A DNA stretch of 64,000 nt. Source: Longimicrobium sp. (lineage in GTDB: Bacteria; Gemmatimonadota; Gemmatimonadetes; Longimicrobiales; Longimicrobiaceae). The notes under the pieces are model-generated. The model worked only from the letters and a program-made list of their open reading frames with translations, was not told the DNA's origin and did no database searches. The translations under genes and the position numbers were made by a program. Below are positions 52,011 to 62,819 of the stretch, piece by piece. The DNA is taken from NCBI RefSeq assembly GCF_036388275.1, contig NZ_DASVSF010000013.1, positions 11,539-75,538 on the forward strand, read 5' to 3'. The first letter of the stretch is position 1. Every line of letters begins with the position of its first letter.

Positions 52011-53170
52011 GCACGGCGGAGGGGGTGGCCGTCACCAAGCCCGGCGGTGGCGGCCGCGAGTTCAGCCTGCGCGACGCGCTGGCCGACCTGGTCAGGCGCG
52101 GCGGCTCCGACCTTCACCTGAAGGTGGGCCGCCCGCCCGTGGTGCGCGTCAACGGCGAGCTGGTGGAAACCGACCTCCCCGTCCTCCGCCCCGACGACCT
52201 GAAGCGGTGCAGCGAGCAGACGCTGAACCCCCGCCAGCGCGAGGAGTTCGCCGAGCGTAAGGAGATCGACTTCGCCATCGGCGTGCAGGGGCTGGGGCGC
52301 TTCCGTGCCAACATCTTCCAGCAGCGCGGCACGCTGGGGATGGCCCTGCGCGGCATTCCCTTCGAGGTGCCCGGCCTGGAAACGCTGGACCTGCCGCCGG
52401 TGCTGGAGCAGATCGCCGTCACCCCGCGCGGGCTGGTGCTGGTGACGGGCGTCACCGGCTCCGGCAAGTCGACCACGCTCGCGGCGATGATCCGCCACCT
52501 GAACGAGCGGCGGGCGGTGAACATCGTCACGGTCGAGGACCCCATCGAGTTCCTTCACCGCGACGTGCGCTCCATCGTCAGCCAGCGCGAGGTGGGGGCC
52601 GACACGCACTCCTTCCACGACGCGCTGCGCCACGTGCTGCGGCAGGACCCCGACGTGATCATGCTGGGGGAGATCCGCGACCGGCCGTCGATGGAAACGG
52701 TGCTCAAGGCCGCCGACACGGGGCACCTGGTGCTCAGCACGCTGCACACGGCCGACGCGGCGCAGACCATCGGCCGCATCATCTCGTTCTTTCCGCCTCA
52801 CCAGCACCAGGAGATCCGGGGGATGCTGGCCAACGCGCTGCGCGCGGTGGTCTCGCTTCGCCTGATCCCCCGCGCCGACCGGCCGGGGCGCGTTCCCGCG
52901 GCCGAGGTGCTGGTGAACACCGCCGCCATCGCGCAGCTCATCCGCACGGGCGACGAATCGCAGTCCATCCCCGACCTGATCGCCGACGGGCGGGTGCAGT
53001 ACGGGATGCAGACCTTCGACCAGTCGCTGCTGGACCTGTATTCGCGCGGGTGGATCAGCTACGAGTGGGCCATGCACTACGCGTCGAACCCGTCCGAGTT
53101 CGCCCTGCGCGTGTCGGGAGTTCAGCCCGGCGAGCAGGAAGTGGACTGGACGGGCCGGCGCGACGCCTGA
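52007..53170 (+). CDS. pilT: twitching motility ATPase PilT
   Basis: 387 aa. SDLHLKVGRPPVVRVNGEL, Walker A GVTGSGKST (about 148-156), VEDPIEFLHRD, IMLGEIRDRPSMETVLKAAD, HLVLSTLHTADAAQTIGRII, then FFPPHQHQEIRGMLANALRA. Hexameric ATPase that retracts type IV pili. The GTG at 52007 overlaps accB. It sits between accB and accC, which is unusual. Confidence 0.93.
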   Translation: MSTAEGVAVTKPGGGGREFSLRDALADLVRRGGSDLHLKVGRPPVVRVNGELVETDLPVLRPDDLKRCSEQTLNPRQREEFAERKEIDFAIGVQGLGRFRANIFQQRGTLGMALRGIPFEVPGLETLDLPPVLEQIAVTPRGLVLVTGVTGSGKSTTLAAMIRHLNERRAVNIVTVEDPIEFLHRDVRSIVSQREVGADTHSFHDALRHVLRQDPDVIMLGEIRDRPSMETVLKAADTGHLVLSTLHTADAAQTIGRIISFFPPHQHQEIRGMLANALRAVVSLRLIPRADRPGRVPAAEVLVNTAAIAQLIRTGDESQSIPDLIADGRVQYGMQTFDQSLLDLYSRGWISYEWAMHYASNPSEFALRVSGVQPGEQEVDWTGRRDA

Positions 53171-53183
53171 AAAGATAGACGAC

Positions 53184-54536
<1,353 letters not shown>

Positions 54537-54537
54537 G

Positions 54538-55275
54538 ATGAGGCTGGACGTGCTGCTGACCCCCGGCGAGCTGGTTCCGGGGGAGATCGCCGAGCGCACC
54601 GTGGTGGTGCTGGACGTGCTGCGCGCGTCCAGCAGCATCGTCGAGGCGCTGGCGGCGGGCGCCCGGGCGCTGTTCCCGGTGGGCACCATCGAGGAGGCCA
54701 TTCGCCTGGCCAACACGCTGGGGCGCGACGAGGTGCTGCTGGCGGGCGAGCGCAAGTGCCTGCCCATCGAGGGGTTCGACCTGGGCAACTCGCCGGGCGA
54801 GTTCACGGCCGAGCGCATCGCGGGCAAGATCGTGGTGATGTCCACGACCAACGGCACCATCGCGCTGACGGCGGCCTCGGCGGGGGCGCGGGTGGTGGTG
54901 GCCTCGTGGCTCAACTTCCAGGCGGTGGTCGACGACCTGGTGAGGACCGGGGCCGAGCCCGTGCTGCTGTGCGCGGGGCGCGAGCGGGTGTTCGGGCTGG
55001 AAGACGCCGTGTGCGCCGGCCAGCTCGCCGCGGCGGTGATGAAGGCGCTTCCGGACGAGGAGTGGGAGCTGAACGACGGCGCGCTCGCGGCGCTGGCCCT
55101 GGCCGACGAGTATCCCGACCCGGCCAAGCTCTTTCCCGTCACCGCCGCCGGCCGCTCCATCCTCGAGGCGGGGCTGGGCGACGACCTGGCGTACTGCGCG
55201 CAGCGGGACCTGCGCGACGCGGTGCCCGTGCTCCACGACCGCCAGGTGACTCTCGCCGCGCCCGCCGCGGTCTGA
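54538..55275 (+). CDS. ComB-family 2-phosphosulfolactate phosphatase
   Basis: 245 aa: VVVLDVLRASSSIVEALAAG, LLAGERKCLPIEGFDLGNSP, MSTTNGTIALTAASAGARVV and ELNDGALAALALADEYPDPA fit the ComB family. The founding archaeal enzyme dephosphorylates 2-phosphosulfolactate in coenzyme M synthesis; in bacteria the substrate is often unclear. Last gene of the efp-accB-pilT-accC run. Confidence 0.88.
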   Translation: MRLDVLLTPGELVPGEIAERTVVVLDVLRASSSIVEALAAGARALFPVGTIEEAIRLANTLGRDEVLLAGERKCLPIEGFDLGNSPGEFTAERIAGKIVVMSTTNGTIALTAASAGARVVVASWLNFQAVVDDLVRTGAEPVLLCAGRERVFGLEDAVCAGQLAAAVMKALPDEEWELNDGALAALALADEYPDPAKLFPVTAAGRSILEAGLGDDLAYCAQRDLRDAVPVLHDRQVTLAAPAAV

Positions 55276-55295
55276 CCTGCCGGACATCGCACCAA

Positions 55296-55328
55296 AGCGG
55301 CCCCGCGCCATCCAGGCGCGGGGCCGCT
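55296..55328 (+). terminator. terminator of the efp-accBC-comB operon
   Basis: Perfect 14-bp stem AGCGGCCCCGCGCC / GGCGCGGGGCCGCT with a 5-base loop, 21 bp after the stop. Confidence 0.85.
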
Positions 55329-55336
55329 CCGTATTC

Positions 55337-55440
55337 TGTCATCCTGAGCCCCAAGCGCACCGCGCCGTCCCAATCCCCATGCGTCGCGGGGCGAAGGATC
55401 CAGCCGCGGACACGTACAAACCTGGGCGCGGCAGCGGTCA
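55337..55440 (+). repeat. interspersed repeat R2, copy
   Basis: TGTCATCCTGAGCCCCAAGC ... GCGAAGGATCCAGCCGCGGA, CACGTACAAA, ending GCGGCAGCGGTCA. Immediately follows the operon terminator. Nothing gene-like in 55441-55596. Confidence 0.85.
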
Positions 55441-55596
55441 CGAATGCGGGATCTCGGCTTTCCCGGTGGCGCGCAGGACACCCGCCCCGCGGGGCCCCCT
55501 GAGCGGGTGAACCCGCCGCTGGGACAGCGGAAAGCCCGACTCGGGCCGCTGTCGCGTCCCGCTCGGGGCTTCACCTGCCGCGCGAGCTCGTGTCCG

Positions 55597-55815
55597 CTAC
55601 GAGCGCGCGCGGGTTTCCAGCGCTTGCTTCGCTTCGTCCAGCGCCTGGACTGCCTGGTCACGTGCTACGCTGGGAAAGTCATCCAGAAACTCTGTTAGCG
55701 CGTGGCCGCCTGCCAAGTAGTCGATCAAGTTCTTGAACGGAACGCGAGTGCCGACGAAGATCGGCACTCCGCCCATGATCTCCGGATCGCAGTGAATCGC
55801 ACTGGGTCTACTCAC
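55597..55815 (-). CDS. DUF433 domain protein (72 aa)
   Basis: CDPEIMGGVPIFVGTRVPFK, NLIDYLAGGHALTEFLDDFP, then SVARDQAVQALDEAKQ. Same family as 10310-10531 but with a different sequence. No DUF5615 partner toxin is adjacent. Confidence 0.82.
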   Translation of the reverse strand: MSRPSAIHCDPEIMGGVPIFVGTRVPFKNLIDYLAGGHALTEFLDDFPSVARDQAVQALDEAKQALETRARS

Positions 55816-55866
55816 GCTCCTGACCTCCGGAAGAGAGCGGACGTCTACAGGCGCCGCAACAATCCT

Positions 55867-56091
55867 TCACTCCGCGTCGCGTGTCCAGCGGAGCTGGAAC
55901 TCCAGCTCTTCCGAGGTGCCCTCGCGCTCGTGCTCGATGTTGAAGTCGGCGGTGGCGGGGATGCGCAGGCGCTCGCCGGCTACCTGGATGTTGAAGGGCT
56001 TTCCGGTTTCGATGGCGTCGGCCAGGCGCCGCAGCTTCTGGACGAACTGGGCGCGGGAATAGGTCTTTTCGAGGTCGCGGTCGGCAGGCAT
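55867..56091 (-). CDS. amphi-Trp domain protein (74 aa)
   Basis: DLEKTYSRAQFVQKLRRLAD, AIETGKPFNIQVAGERLRIP, then EELEFQLRWTRDAE ending on a Trp-containing strand: the amphi-Trp domain pattern. Function unknown. Start ATG 56091. Confidence 0.8.
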   Translation of the reverse strand: MPADRDLEKTYSRAQFVQKLRRLADAIETGKPFNIQVAGERLRIPATADFNIEHEREGTSEELEFQLRWTRDAE

Positions 56092-56173
56092 GGATCTCGT
56101 GCACGGGATTGGGTGGCGTCGAGCTGGATCGAAGCCAAGTGTACCGGCGCGCGCGGGGCGGAGCAAGACAGAA

Positions 56174-56205
56174 GCGGGCCCGGCCGTCATCATGGCCGAG
56201 CCCGC
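56174..56205 (-). terminator. terminator of the DUF3131 gene
   Basis: Stem GCGGGCCCGGCC / GGCCGAGCCCGC (one mismatch), loop of 8. On the minus strand TTCTGTCTTG follows. Confidence 0.65.
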
Positions 56206-56228
56206 CCGCTGCGCTTCGGAGTGACCGC

Positions 56229-57494
56229 TCAGTCGATCAGCGGCAGGCCGGTGCGGCTGTACAGCGCGGCCTGCAGGATGACGGCGGCCGTGTTGATGTT
56301 CTCGCTGCCCGTGCTTTTGCGTCCGTTCTCGTACACGCCGGAGCTCCACCCGCGCTCGGTGCGCGCGGCGGCGACCGCATCCACCGCGTTCCGCGTGTAT
56401 CCGCCGGGAAGCAGCGCGTGCCAGGCAAACGCCGCCTTGGCGCTGATCCACCGGGGGTCGTTCAGGTCCACGTCCGAGCCCTGCACGTTCACCACGAACT
56501 GCTGGCCGTGGTGGTTGATGGAGTAGTAGTAGAAGTACCACGGCGCCACCGGAACGTGGTCCTCGCTGACCATCGTCATCTGCCCGGTGCGCTTGAACCG
56601 CTCCTCCTGAACCTTCAGCACGCGTTCCGACAGCGCGCGCATCTCGGCATTCCACCCGACCTCCAGCCCGGCGAGGATGAACGGCTCGCTCGTCAGGTGC
56701 TCGTCACCGCGGCGGTCGGCCAGCAGCGGCACGCCCAGCACCTCGATGGGAAAGGTGTTCTCGGACAGGCTCAGCGCGCGCGGGGCGGGGTAGCCCCACA
56801 GTTCGAAGCCGCGCGCCGCGTACTGCTCGTACCCTAGCCTGCCCTCGCGATAGCGGCGCACGGCTCCGGCGGCATCCACGTCCGTGCCCCACAGGTACCC
56901 ATCGGCCACCACGCGGCCCAGGTCCAGCCGCGCGACGATGCGACTGATCTCCGGCGCGTACTGGGGCTGCTTTTCGGCGATGATGCGCAGCCAGACGAGC
57001 AGCCGGCCGACGTCCGTAGCCGACCATCCCGTGCCACGCTCCGACGAACTGACGTCGCGGTCGTCGCGCCCGGCGATGGCGGCCGTGGGAGTCCGGTAGT
57101 TCTTGCTGAAGACGGCCCCGTCGAACAGGGGCATGGTTTCCAGCGTCTTGAGCGCCCGGCTCATCCGCGCGTCGTACTCCGTGCGCGGCAGCAGGCCCAG
57201 CCGGTTGGCGCAGTACATCGCCGAGAGGCCGCTGGCGATGTCCCACACGGTGGCGTACTTGTAGTCGTGGACGGAGTTGATCAACCCGGTTGTCGGCTGG
57301 TACTGGCTGTCGGCGTACTGCCAGGCGGCTCGGGCGGCCTCAAGGAACAGCGCCTGGTCCGCATGCGGGTTCGTGACGCGCGGATCGGGATCAGGCTCCG
57401 GGGCAACCGGCCCCACGTTGTCGAGGCACCCGGCCGTAAGAAGCAGGGTGAGCGTAACGAACGCAAATTTGTGGGTGGATCTCAGCAATTCCAT
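56229..57494 (-). CDS. DUF3131 lipoprotein
   Basis: About 421 aa. Signal peptide with lipobox (LTLLLTAGC). An all-helical DUF3131-like domain follows: ARAAWQYADSQYQPTTGLIN, VWDIASGLSAMYCANRLGLL, GAVFSKNYRTPTA, GTGWSATDVGRLLVWLRIIA. The alpha/alpha toroid with aromatic-rich loops (WYFYYYSINHHG) suggests a glycan-acting enzyme or binder at the outer membrane. ATG 57494 with GAGAGG upstream; a TTG six bases earlier is possible. Confidence 0.8.
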   Translation of the reverse strand: MELLRSTHKFAFVTLTLLLTAGCLDNVGPVAPEPDPDPRVTNPHADQALFLEAARAAWQYADSQYQPTTGLINSVHDYKYATVWDIASGLSAMYCANRLGLLPRTEYDARMSRALKTLETMPLFDGAVFSKNYRTPTAAIAGRDDRDVSSSERGTGWSATDVGRLLVWLRIIAEKQPQYAPEISRIVARLDLGRVVADGYLWGTDVDAAGAVRRYREGRLGYEQYAARGFELWGYPAPRALSLSENTFPIEVLGVPLLADRRGDEHLTSEPFILAGLEVGWNAEMRALSERVLKVQEERFKRTGQMTMVSEDHVPVAPWYFYYYSINHHGQQFVVNVQGSDVDLNDPRWISAKAAFAWHALLPGGYTRNAVDAVAAARTERGWSSGVYENGRKSTGSENINTAAVILQAALYSRTGLPLID

Positions 57495-57590
57495 CGACAA
57501 TCAGCCTCTCCTGTTCCGAGCACCCGGTCCTCATCCACGCTCCCTTACACCGGTCGCCTTTCCGCGTTCAAGTTCTGAGCCATAAACGAG

Positions 57591-58505
57591 TTACGTGGAA
57601 ACATCGGACGGGATCTCCATCCAGCCCTGGCCGACGAGAACCGCGCTGCCGCCCACGCGGATGGCCGTGATGGAGCCGGCTTCCACCTCCGCCTCCAGAT
57701 AGAGCGTGCTGGGACGGCCCATCTCCACGCCCTGCTCCACCGTCCACCGGTGCGTCGACGGCTCGCCGTTCTCGCGGCGGGCCAGGTACGCGGCGAGCGC
57801 CGTCGCCGCGGCGCCGGTCGCCGGGTCTTCGCCCAGGCCCATGGCGGGTGCGAACATCCGCGCGCGCAGGTCCGCACCCTCCGCGCCGGGCGCGACGATG
57901 TACAGGTGCGGCGCCCAGGTATCCGCCAGCACGCGCTCCCAAGCACCCTGGTCCATGCGCACGCGGGCCAGGGCTTCGCGCGAGCGCACGGGCACGATGA
58001 CGAACGGCACGCCGCATGAGGCCGTTCCCGGCGCCCACTCACCGTCCAGCAGGTCCGACTCGTCCAGTCCGATGACCCGCGCCAGTTCTGCGGGCGCCGG
58101 GGGCGGCGGGCCGAACTCCGGCGCCTGCGCCGCGGTGAGCTGCGCGAACGTCGGCCGGCCGGCTTCCCGCCAGATGCGCACGGCGACAGGGCCGACCGTC
58201 TCTTCGAGGACAATGTTCTGGACGTCCTCCGGCACCGCGCCCGTTTCGCCGAGCAGCACCGCCGTGCCCACTGTGGGATGCCCGGCGAACGGAAGCTCGA
58301 CGGCGGGGGTGAAGATGCGCAGCTTTCGCGTGCCCGCCTCCGTCTCGGCGGGCAGCACGAAGACCGTTTCCGACAGGTTCAGCTCCGCCGCGACGCGCTG
58401 CATCTGCTCGGTAGAGAGACCGCGGCCATCGGGAAAGACGGCGAGCGGGTTGCCTCCGAACACGCGGTCGGTGAATACGTCCAGCAGGTGGTAGGAGTAG
58501 CGCAT
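57591..58505 (-). CDS. PhzF family isomerase-like protein
   Basis: 304 aa: YHLLDVFTDRVFGGNPLAVF, LNLSETVFVLP (the catalytic Glu region), RIFTPAVELPFAGHPTVGTA, GVPFVIVPV, and GLGEDPATGAAATALAAYLA. Full two-domain diaminopimelate-epimerase-like fold. No phenazine genes nearby; substrate unknown. ATG 58505 starts directly at the domain. Confidence 0.92.
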   Translation of the reverse strand: MRYSYHLLDVFTDRVFGGNPLAVFPDGRGLSTEQMQRVAAELNLSETVFVLPAETEAGTRKLRIFTPAVELPFAGHPTVGTAVLLGETGAVPEDVQNIVLEETVGPVAVRIWREAGRPTFAQLTAAQAPEFGPPPPAPAELARVIGLDESDLLDGEWAPGTASCGVPFVIVPVRSREALARVRMDQGAWERVLADTWAPHLYIVAPGAEGADLRARMFAPAMGLGEDPATGAAATALAAYLARRENGEPSTHRWTVEQGVEMGRPSTLYLEAEVEAGSITAIRVGGSAVLVGQGWMEIPSDVST

Positions 58506-58718
58506 CGTCGGTCGAGTCGAGTGGGGAATGCGAGCCGTGCGGCTTGGGTCCACACGGTACGGCGGGTGCGCGGGGCTAGTCAAATCACGTTCCCACCACT
58601 TGCCCGTTGGCCGGGAGCGCTGTTCTCACTATCTTGTTTCACCACTTGTTCCCCACGGCGGGCAGGCCTGCATGGCCCCACCGCCGCGTCCGCTCTTCCG
58701 TGTGACCCCGCAGGACCG

Positions 58719-61181
58719 GTGAGCACTGTGTTTACCCTCGATGACAAGCAGCGGCGCGAGCTGTGGGGCCTGGGCCTGTTCGCCCTGGGCCTGCTGCTGG
58801 CGCTGAGCCTGTTCCCCGTCGCCGCGGTGGGCGCCGAAGGCGTGTTCCCCGCCGGCAACGTGGTGGGAATCGTCGGCCGGCACCTGGGCCAGGCGGTGAT
58901 TGGATTCCTGGGCGTGGGCGCCGTGGCGCTGCCCCTGCTGGCGTGGATCTGGGGCGCGTTCGCCTACCACCGCATGGGGCCGGCGACCGCGTTCCGCTGG
59001 ACGTTCCTGCTGTCGGGGCTGATGGTGATCATCCCCGGCGCCATCAGTGTGCTGGGGGCCACCGCGGGAACGCCGACGCTTTCCGCCGGCTGGCTGGGCG
59101 CCGCGCTGGCGATGCTGCTGGTTTCGTCCGTGGGCACGGTGGGCGGCGCGATCGTGCTCTTCTTCGCATTTGCGGGCCTCTGCGTGGCCACGGTGGGATG
59201 GAACCCCCTGCGCAGCATGTTCCACGGCGGGCGTTTCGCCGTCACGCAGGCCAAGCAGGCCGCCGTCGCCCTGCCCAAGCCCACGCTGGCGCTGCCGAGC
59301 ACGCTGAAGTTTCTCCCCAAGCGCACCGTGTCGGACGCGGCGGAGGAGGACGACGGGCTGCCCCCGGTCCCCGGGACCGCGCCCGCGTCGGTGGTGCAGG
59401 ACGACTTCGAGGAAGCCGAGATCGAGGGATACTGGGAGGGGCTGGACGAGGATGTCGGGGTGGATCCCGACGCTACCGTGCTCGACGGCGTCGCCGCCGT
59501 CCCGGTGGCGCAGCCCGTGGCCGCCGCCGCCAAGGCGAAGGCCGCGCCGAAGTCCGTCGCGGCCAAGCCCGCCGGCCCCCGCGGCGTGAGCGCCGAGCAG
59601 GTGGAGCTGATCCCCGAAGACAGTGGCGACCCGCTCGCCAACGACGTGCCGCCCAGCGGCATGCTGACCGCCGCGCCGCCGCGCGACGACGCGCGCAACC
59701 GCGAGGAGCTCGACAAGCTCGGCCAAGTGCTGATCGACAAGCTGGCCACCTTCAAGATCGAGGGATCGATCGTCGGGATGACGTCGGGTCCGGTGGTCAC
59801 GCAGTTCGAGATCAGCCCTGCGCCGGGGGTGAAGGTGGCGCGCATCGCCAACCTGGAGGCCGACCTGGCGCTGGCGCTGCGCGCGCCCTCCGTCCGCATC
59901 GTGGCGCCGATCCCGGGCAAGGGCGCCGTGGGCGTCGAGGTGCCCAATCCCACGCCCGAGATGGTGTACTTTCGCGAGACCATCGAATCGCCCGCGTACC
60001 GCGCCACCAAGGCCGCGCTGCCGCTGGCGCTGGGCAAGGACATCGCCGGCCGTCCCACCGTGGTGGACCTGGCCAAGATGCCCCACCTGCTGATCGCGGG
60101 CGCCACCGGCTCCGGCAAGTCGGTTTGCGTCAACACCATCATCACCTCCCTCATCTTCCGCCACACGCCGCGCTCGCTGCGGTTCCTGATGGTGGACCCC
60201 AAGATGGTGGAGCTGTCGATGTACAACGACCTTCCGCACCTGCGGCACCCGGTCGTCACGGACAACAACGACGCCGCCGCGGTGCTCAAGTGGGCGGTGC
60301 TGGAGATGGAGCGCCGCTACGCGCTGCTGTCGGTGAACAGCGTCCGCAACATCGGCGATTTCAACAAGCGGGTGGAGCAGAACGCCATCCTGCGCACCCC
60401 CGAGGCCGACGGCGACGAGGGCGATCCGGACCGCTGGATCTACAAGGGCGGCGAGCTGCCGTACATCGTGGTTATCATCGACGAACTCGCCGACCTGATG
60501 ATGACGGTGCAGGGCGAGGTGGAGAAGCCGCTTGCGCTGCTGGCGCAGAAGGCGCGCGCCATCGGCATCCACCTGATCCTCGCCACGCAGCGCCCGTCGG
60601 TGAACGTCATCACGGGGCTGATCAAGGCCAATTTCCCCAGCCGCATCGCCTTCCGCGTCTCGTCCAAGGTGGACAGCCGCACCATCCTGGACGGCAACGG
60701 CGCCGACTCCCTGCTGGGGAACGGCGACATGCTGATGCTGCCCCCCGGGAGCAGCGAGCTTACCCGCATCCAGGGCGCCTACCTCTCCACGGAGGAGACG
60801 GAGGAGGTGATGAAGTGGTATCGCGAGCAGGCCCGCATCCGCCGCGAGGAGGCGATCGCCGCCGGCCTGGAACTGGCGGAGGGCACGGGCGAGGCCAACA
60901 TCCTGGACGTGGTGCGCGCCTCCGAGGATACGGGCGAGCTGGAGCCGGAGGAGGCCATCGGCGAGCGCGACAAGCTCTTTCGCGAGGCGGCGGAGCTGTG
61001 CGTCCAGCACCAGGGAGGATCCACGTCGCTCCTCCAGCGTCGCCTGCGCATCGGCTACGGGCGCGCGGCGCGCATCATCGACCAGCTCCACTTCGCGGGC
61101 GTGCTGGGGCCGCCGGACGGGTCGAAGCCGCGCGAGGTGCTGATCGACTTCACGCAGATCGATACGATCTGCGGGGGGTGA
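58719..61181 (+). CDS. ftsK: DNA translocase FtsK
   Basis: 820 aa. Four N-terminal membrane helices (about 1-165), a Pro/Ala linker and an alpha/beta translocase motor. Walker A is GATGSGKS at about 461, then RFLMVDPKMVELSMYNDLPH, VVIIDELADLMM and LATQRPSVNVITGLIKANFP. A C-terminal gamma winged helix follows (GGSTSLLQRRLRIGYGRAAR). Coordinates chromosome segregation with septation. GTG 58719 with AGGA upstream; a second GTG 9 bp later is possible. Confidence 0.94.
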   Translation: MSTVFTLDDKQRRELWGLGLFALGLLLALSLFPVAAVGAEGVFPAGNVVGIVGRHLGQAVIGFLGVGAVALPLLAWIWGAFAYHRMGPATAFRWTFLLSGLMVIIPGAISVLGATAGTPTLSAGWLGAALAMLLVSSVGTVGGAIVLFFAFAGLCVATVGWNPLRSMFHGGRFAVTQAKQAAVALPKPTLALPSTLKFLPKRTVSDAAEEDDGLPPVPGTAPASVVQDDFEEAEIEGYWEGLDEDVGVDPDATVLDGVAAVPVAQPVAAAAKAKAAPKSVAAKPAGPRGVSAEQVELIPEDSGDPLANDVPPSGMLTAAPPRDDARNREELDKLGQVLIDKLATFKIEGSIVGMTSGPVVTQFEISPAPGVKVARIANLEADLALALRAPSVRIVAPIPGKGAVGVEVPNPTPEMVYFRETIESPAYRATKAALPLALGKDIAGRPTVVDLAKMPHLLIAGATGSGKSVCVNTIITSLIFRHTPRSLRFLMVDPKMVELSMYNDLPHLRHPVVTDNNDAAAVLKWAVLEMERRYALLSVNSVRNIGDFNKRVEQNAILRTPEADGDEGDPDRWIYKGGELPYIVVIIDELADLMMTVQGEVEKPLALLAQKARAIGIHLILATQRPSVNVITGLIKANFPSRIAFRVSSKVDSRTILDGNGADSLLGNGDMLMLPPGSSELTRIQGAYLSTEETEEVMKWYREQARIRREEAIAAGLELAEGTGEANILDVVRASEDTGELEPEEAIGERDKLFREAAELCVQHQGGSTSLLQRRLRIGYGRAARIIDQLHFAGVLGPPDGSKPREVLIDFTQIDTICGG

Positions 61182-61271
61182 GTCTCACACGGAGGCACGG
61201 AGGAACGATGAGGGGCGGGGCGGGTAAAGTTGGGCTACGCAAAGGGTTGAACTCGTTCGGGAGATAGATCG

Positions 61272-62123
61272 GTGATCAAGCGTTCTGCGGTTGCGGCGTT
61301 GCTCGTGCTGGCGGCGTGTGGGGGGCAGGAGAGCTCGGCCGATTCGCCGGCGGAGGGCGTGACGCCGCAGCGTGCCCCGGCCGCCGAGGCGCCGGTCGTG
61401 GCTGAGCCGGTGACGCAGGTCGCGGGCGGGGATACGTCTTCGGCTCCGGCGGCTCCGATTGCGAATGCTCCGGCGGCACCGGCTGCTCCGGCCGAGGCGC
61501 CCAAGACGGAGGCGGCCCCAAAGGCGGAGGCCAGCCTGGACGACGCGACGGAGATCCTGCGGCGCACCGAGCGGCGCGCGGACGCGATCCGCTCGCTGGA
61601 GGCGGATTTCGTGCAGAGCCTGCGGGTGCCGCTGCTCAACCAGACGCAGAACAGCGCGGGGAAGATGTACCAGCGCAAGCCGGACCGCTTCCTCATGAGG
61701 TTCACGCAGCCGGCGGGCGACATCATGGTGGCGGACGGGCGCTACTTCTGGCTCTACTACCCGAGCACCGACCGCACGCAGGTCATCCGCACCAGCATCG
61801 CCAGGGGCGGCGGCTCGGTGGACCTGCAGCGGCAGTTCATCGGCGACGCGGCGAAGCGCTTCGTGGCCACGCTCAACCGCAGCGAGACCGTGGACGGGCA
61901 CGACAGCTACGCGCTCACCCTCGTCCCGCGCCAGGCGTCGCCCTACAAGGTGCTGCGCATCTGGGTGGACAAGGCCGACTACACCGTGCGCCGCTTCGAG
62001 ACCACCGAGGAGAACGAGTCCGTGCGCCGCGTGGAGCTGCGCAACATCCGCGTGAACGGCACACTCCCGGACAACCTGTTCAGCTTCACCCCGCCGCAGG
62101 GCACGCAGGTCTTCGACCAGTAA
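61272..62123 (+). CDS. LolA-like outer-membrane carrier lipoprotein
   Basis: 283 aa. Lipobox signal (VAALLVLAACGG), an Ala/Pro linker to about residue 85, then a LolA-type fold (IRSLEADFVQSLRVPLLNQT, FLMRFTQPAGDIMVADGRYF, WLYYPSTDRTQVI). True LolA is soluble and periplasmic; here the protein appears lipid-anchored with a long tether. GTG start at 61272 with GGGAG upstream. Role in lipoprotein transport inferred. Confidence 0.85.
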   Translation: MIKRSAVAALLVLAACGGQESSADSPAEGVTPQRAPAAEAPVVAEPVTQVAGGDTSSAPAAPIANAPAAPAAPAEAPKTEAAPKAEASLDDATEILRRTERRADAIRSLEADFVQSLRVPLLNQTQNSAGKMYQRKPDRFLMRFTQPAGDIMVADGRYFWLYYPSTDRTQVIRTSIARGGGSVDLQRQFIGDAAKRFVATLNRSETVDGHDSYALTLVPRQASPYKVLRIWVDKADYTVRRFETTEENESVRRVELRNIRVNGTLPDNLFSFTPPQGTQVFDQ

Positions 62124-62132
62124 GAAACAGGG

Positions 62133-62196
62133 CTCACACAGAGACACAGAGGCACAGAGATGAATTCGTCTCTGTGCCTCTGTGCCTCTGTGTGAG
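62133..62196. repeat. long palindrome R5 after the LolA-like gene
   Basis: Two 28-bp arms (CTCACACAGAGACACAGAGG ... and its reverse complement ending CTCTGTGTGAG) pair with one mismatch around TGAATTCG. It probably acts as a terminator but is also repeated at 62749-62815, with a half copy at about 61185-61207. Confidence 0.9.
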
Positions 62197-62234
62197 ATTG
62201 CTGTACATTGCCGCGACTCCAACCATCAGACATC

Positions 62235-62738
62235 ATGGCAAAGACGGCGACCTTCGACATCAGCTCGACCGTGGACCTCCAGGAGGTCGACAACGCCCTC
62301 AACCAGGCGCGCAAGGAGATCTCGCAGCGCTTCGACTTCAAGGGCGCCACGGCCGAGATCGAGTTCAGCAAAAAGGACGGGACGCTCACCCTGCTCTCCG
62401 ACGACGACTTCAAGCTGCAGGCGCTGGTGGACATCATCCAGACCAAGCTGATCAAGCGCGGCGTGCCGGTGAGGAACCTGGACTACGGCGAGGTGGAGCA
62501 GGCGTTCGGCGGCAAGGCGCGGCAGACGATCACCCTGGTGCAGGGGATCTCGACGGAGAAGGGGAAGGAGATCGTGAAGGCGATCAAGGCCGCAGGCTTC
62601 AAAAAGGTCAACGCGCAGATCCAGGAGGAGCAGGTGCGCGTGACGTCGCCCTCCATCGACGAGCTGCAGGCGGTGATCGCCACGCTTAAAAAGGAAGATT
62701 TCGGGATCGAGCTCTCGTTCGGGAACTTCAGGTCCTGA
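62235..62738 (+). CDS. YajQ family nucleotide-binding protein
   Basis: 167 aa: KTATFDISSTVDLQEVDNAL, QRFDFKGATAEIEFSKKDGT, LIKRGVPVRNLDYGEVEQAF, VNAQIQEEQVRVTSPSIDEL. Complete YajQ; homologues bind c-di-GMP or tRNA/GTP. No clear Shine-Dalgarno. Flanked on both sides by R5 palindromes. Confidence 0.93.
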   Translation: MAKTATFDISSTVDLQEVDNALNQARKEISQRFDFKGATAEIEFSKKDGTLTLLSDDDFKLQALVDIIQTKLIKRGVPVRNLDYGEVEQAFGGKARQTITLVQGISTEKGKEIVKAIKAAGFKKVNAQIQEEQVRVTSPSIDELQAVIATLKKEDFGIELSFGNFRS

Positions 62739-62748
62739 GAAAAGGGGG

Positions 62749-62815
62749 CTCACACGGAGGCACAGAGACACAGAGAGAAGAACTTCTCCTCCGTGGCTCT
62801 GTGCCTCCGTGCGAG
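62749..62815. repeat. palindrome R5 after the YajQ gene
   Basis: Arms CTCACACGGAGGCACAGAGA... and ...GTGCCTCCGTGCGAG pair over about 30 bp with several mismatches. It separates the YajQ gene from the convergent tiny lipoprotein gene. Confidence 0.85.
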
Positions 62816-62819
62816 ATCA

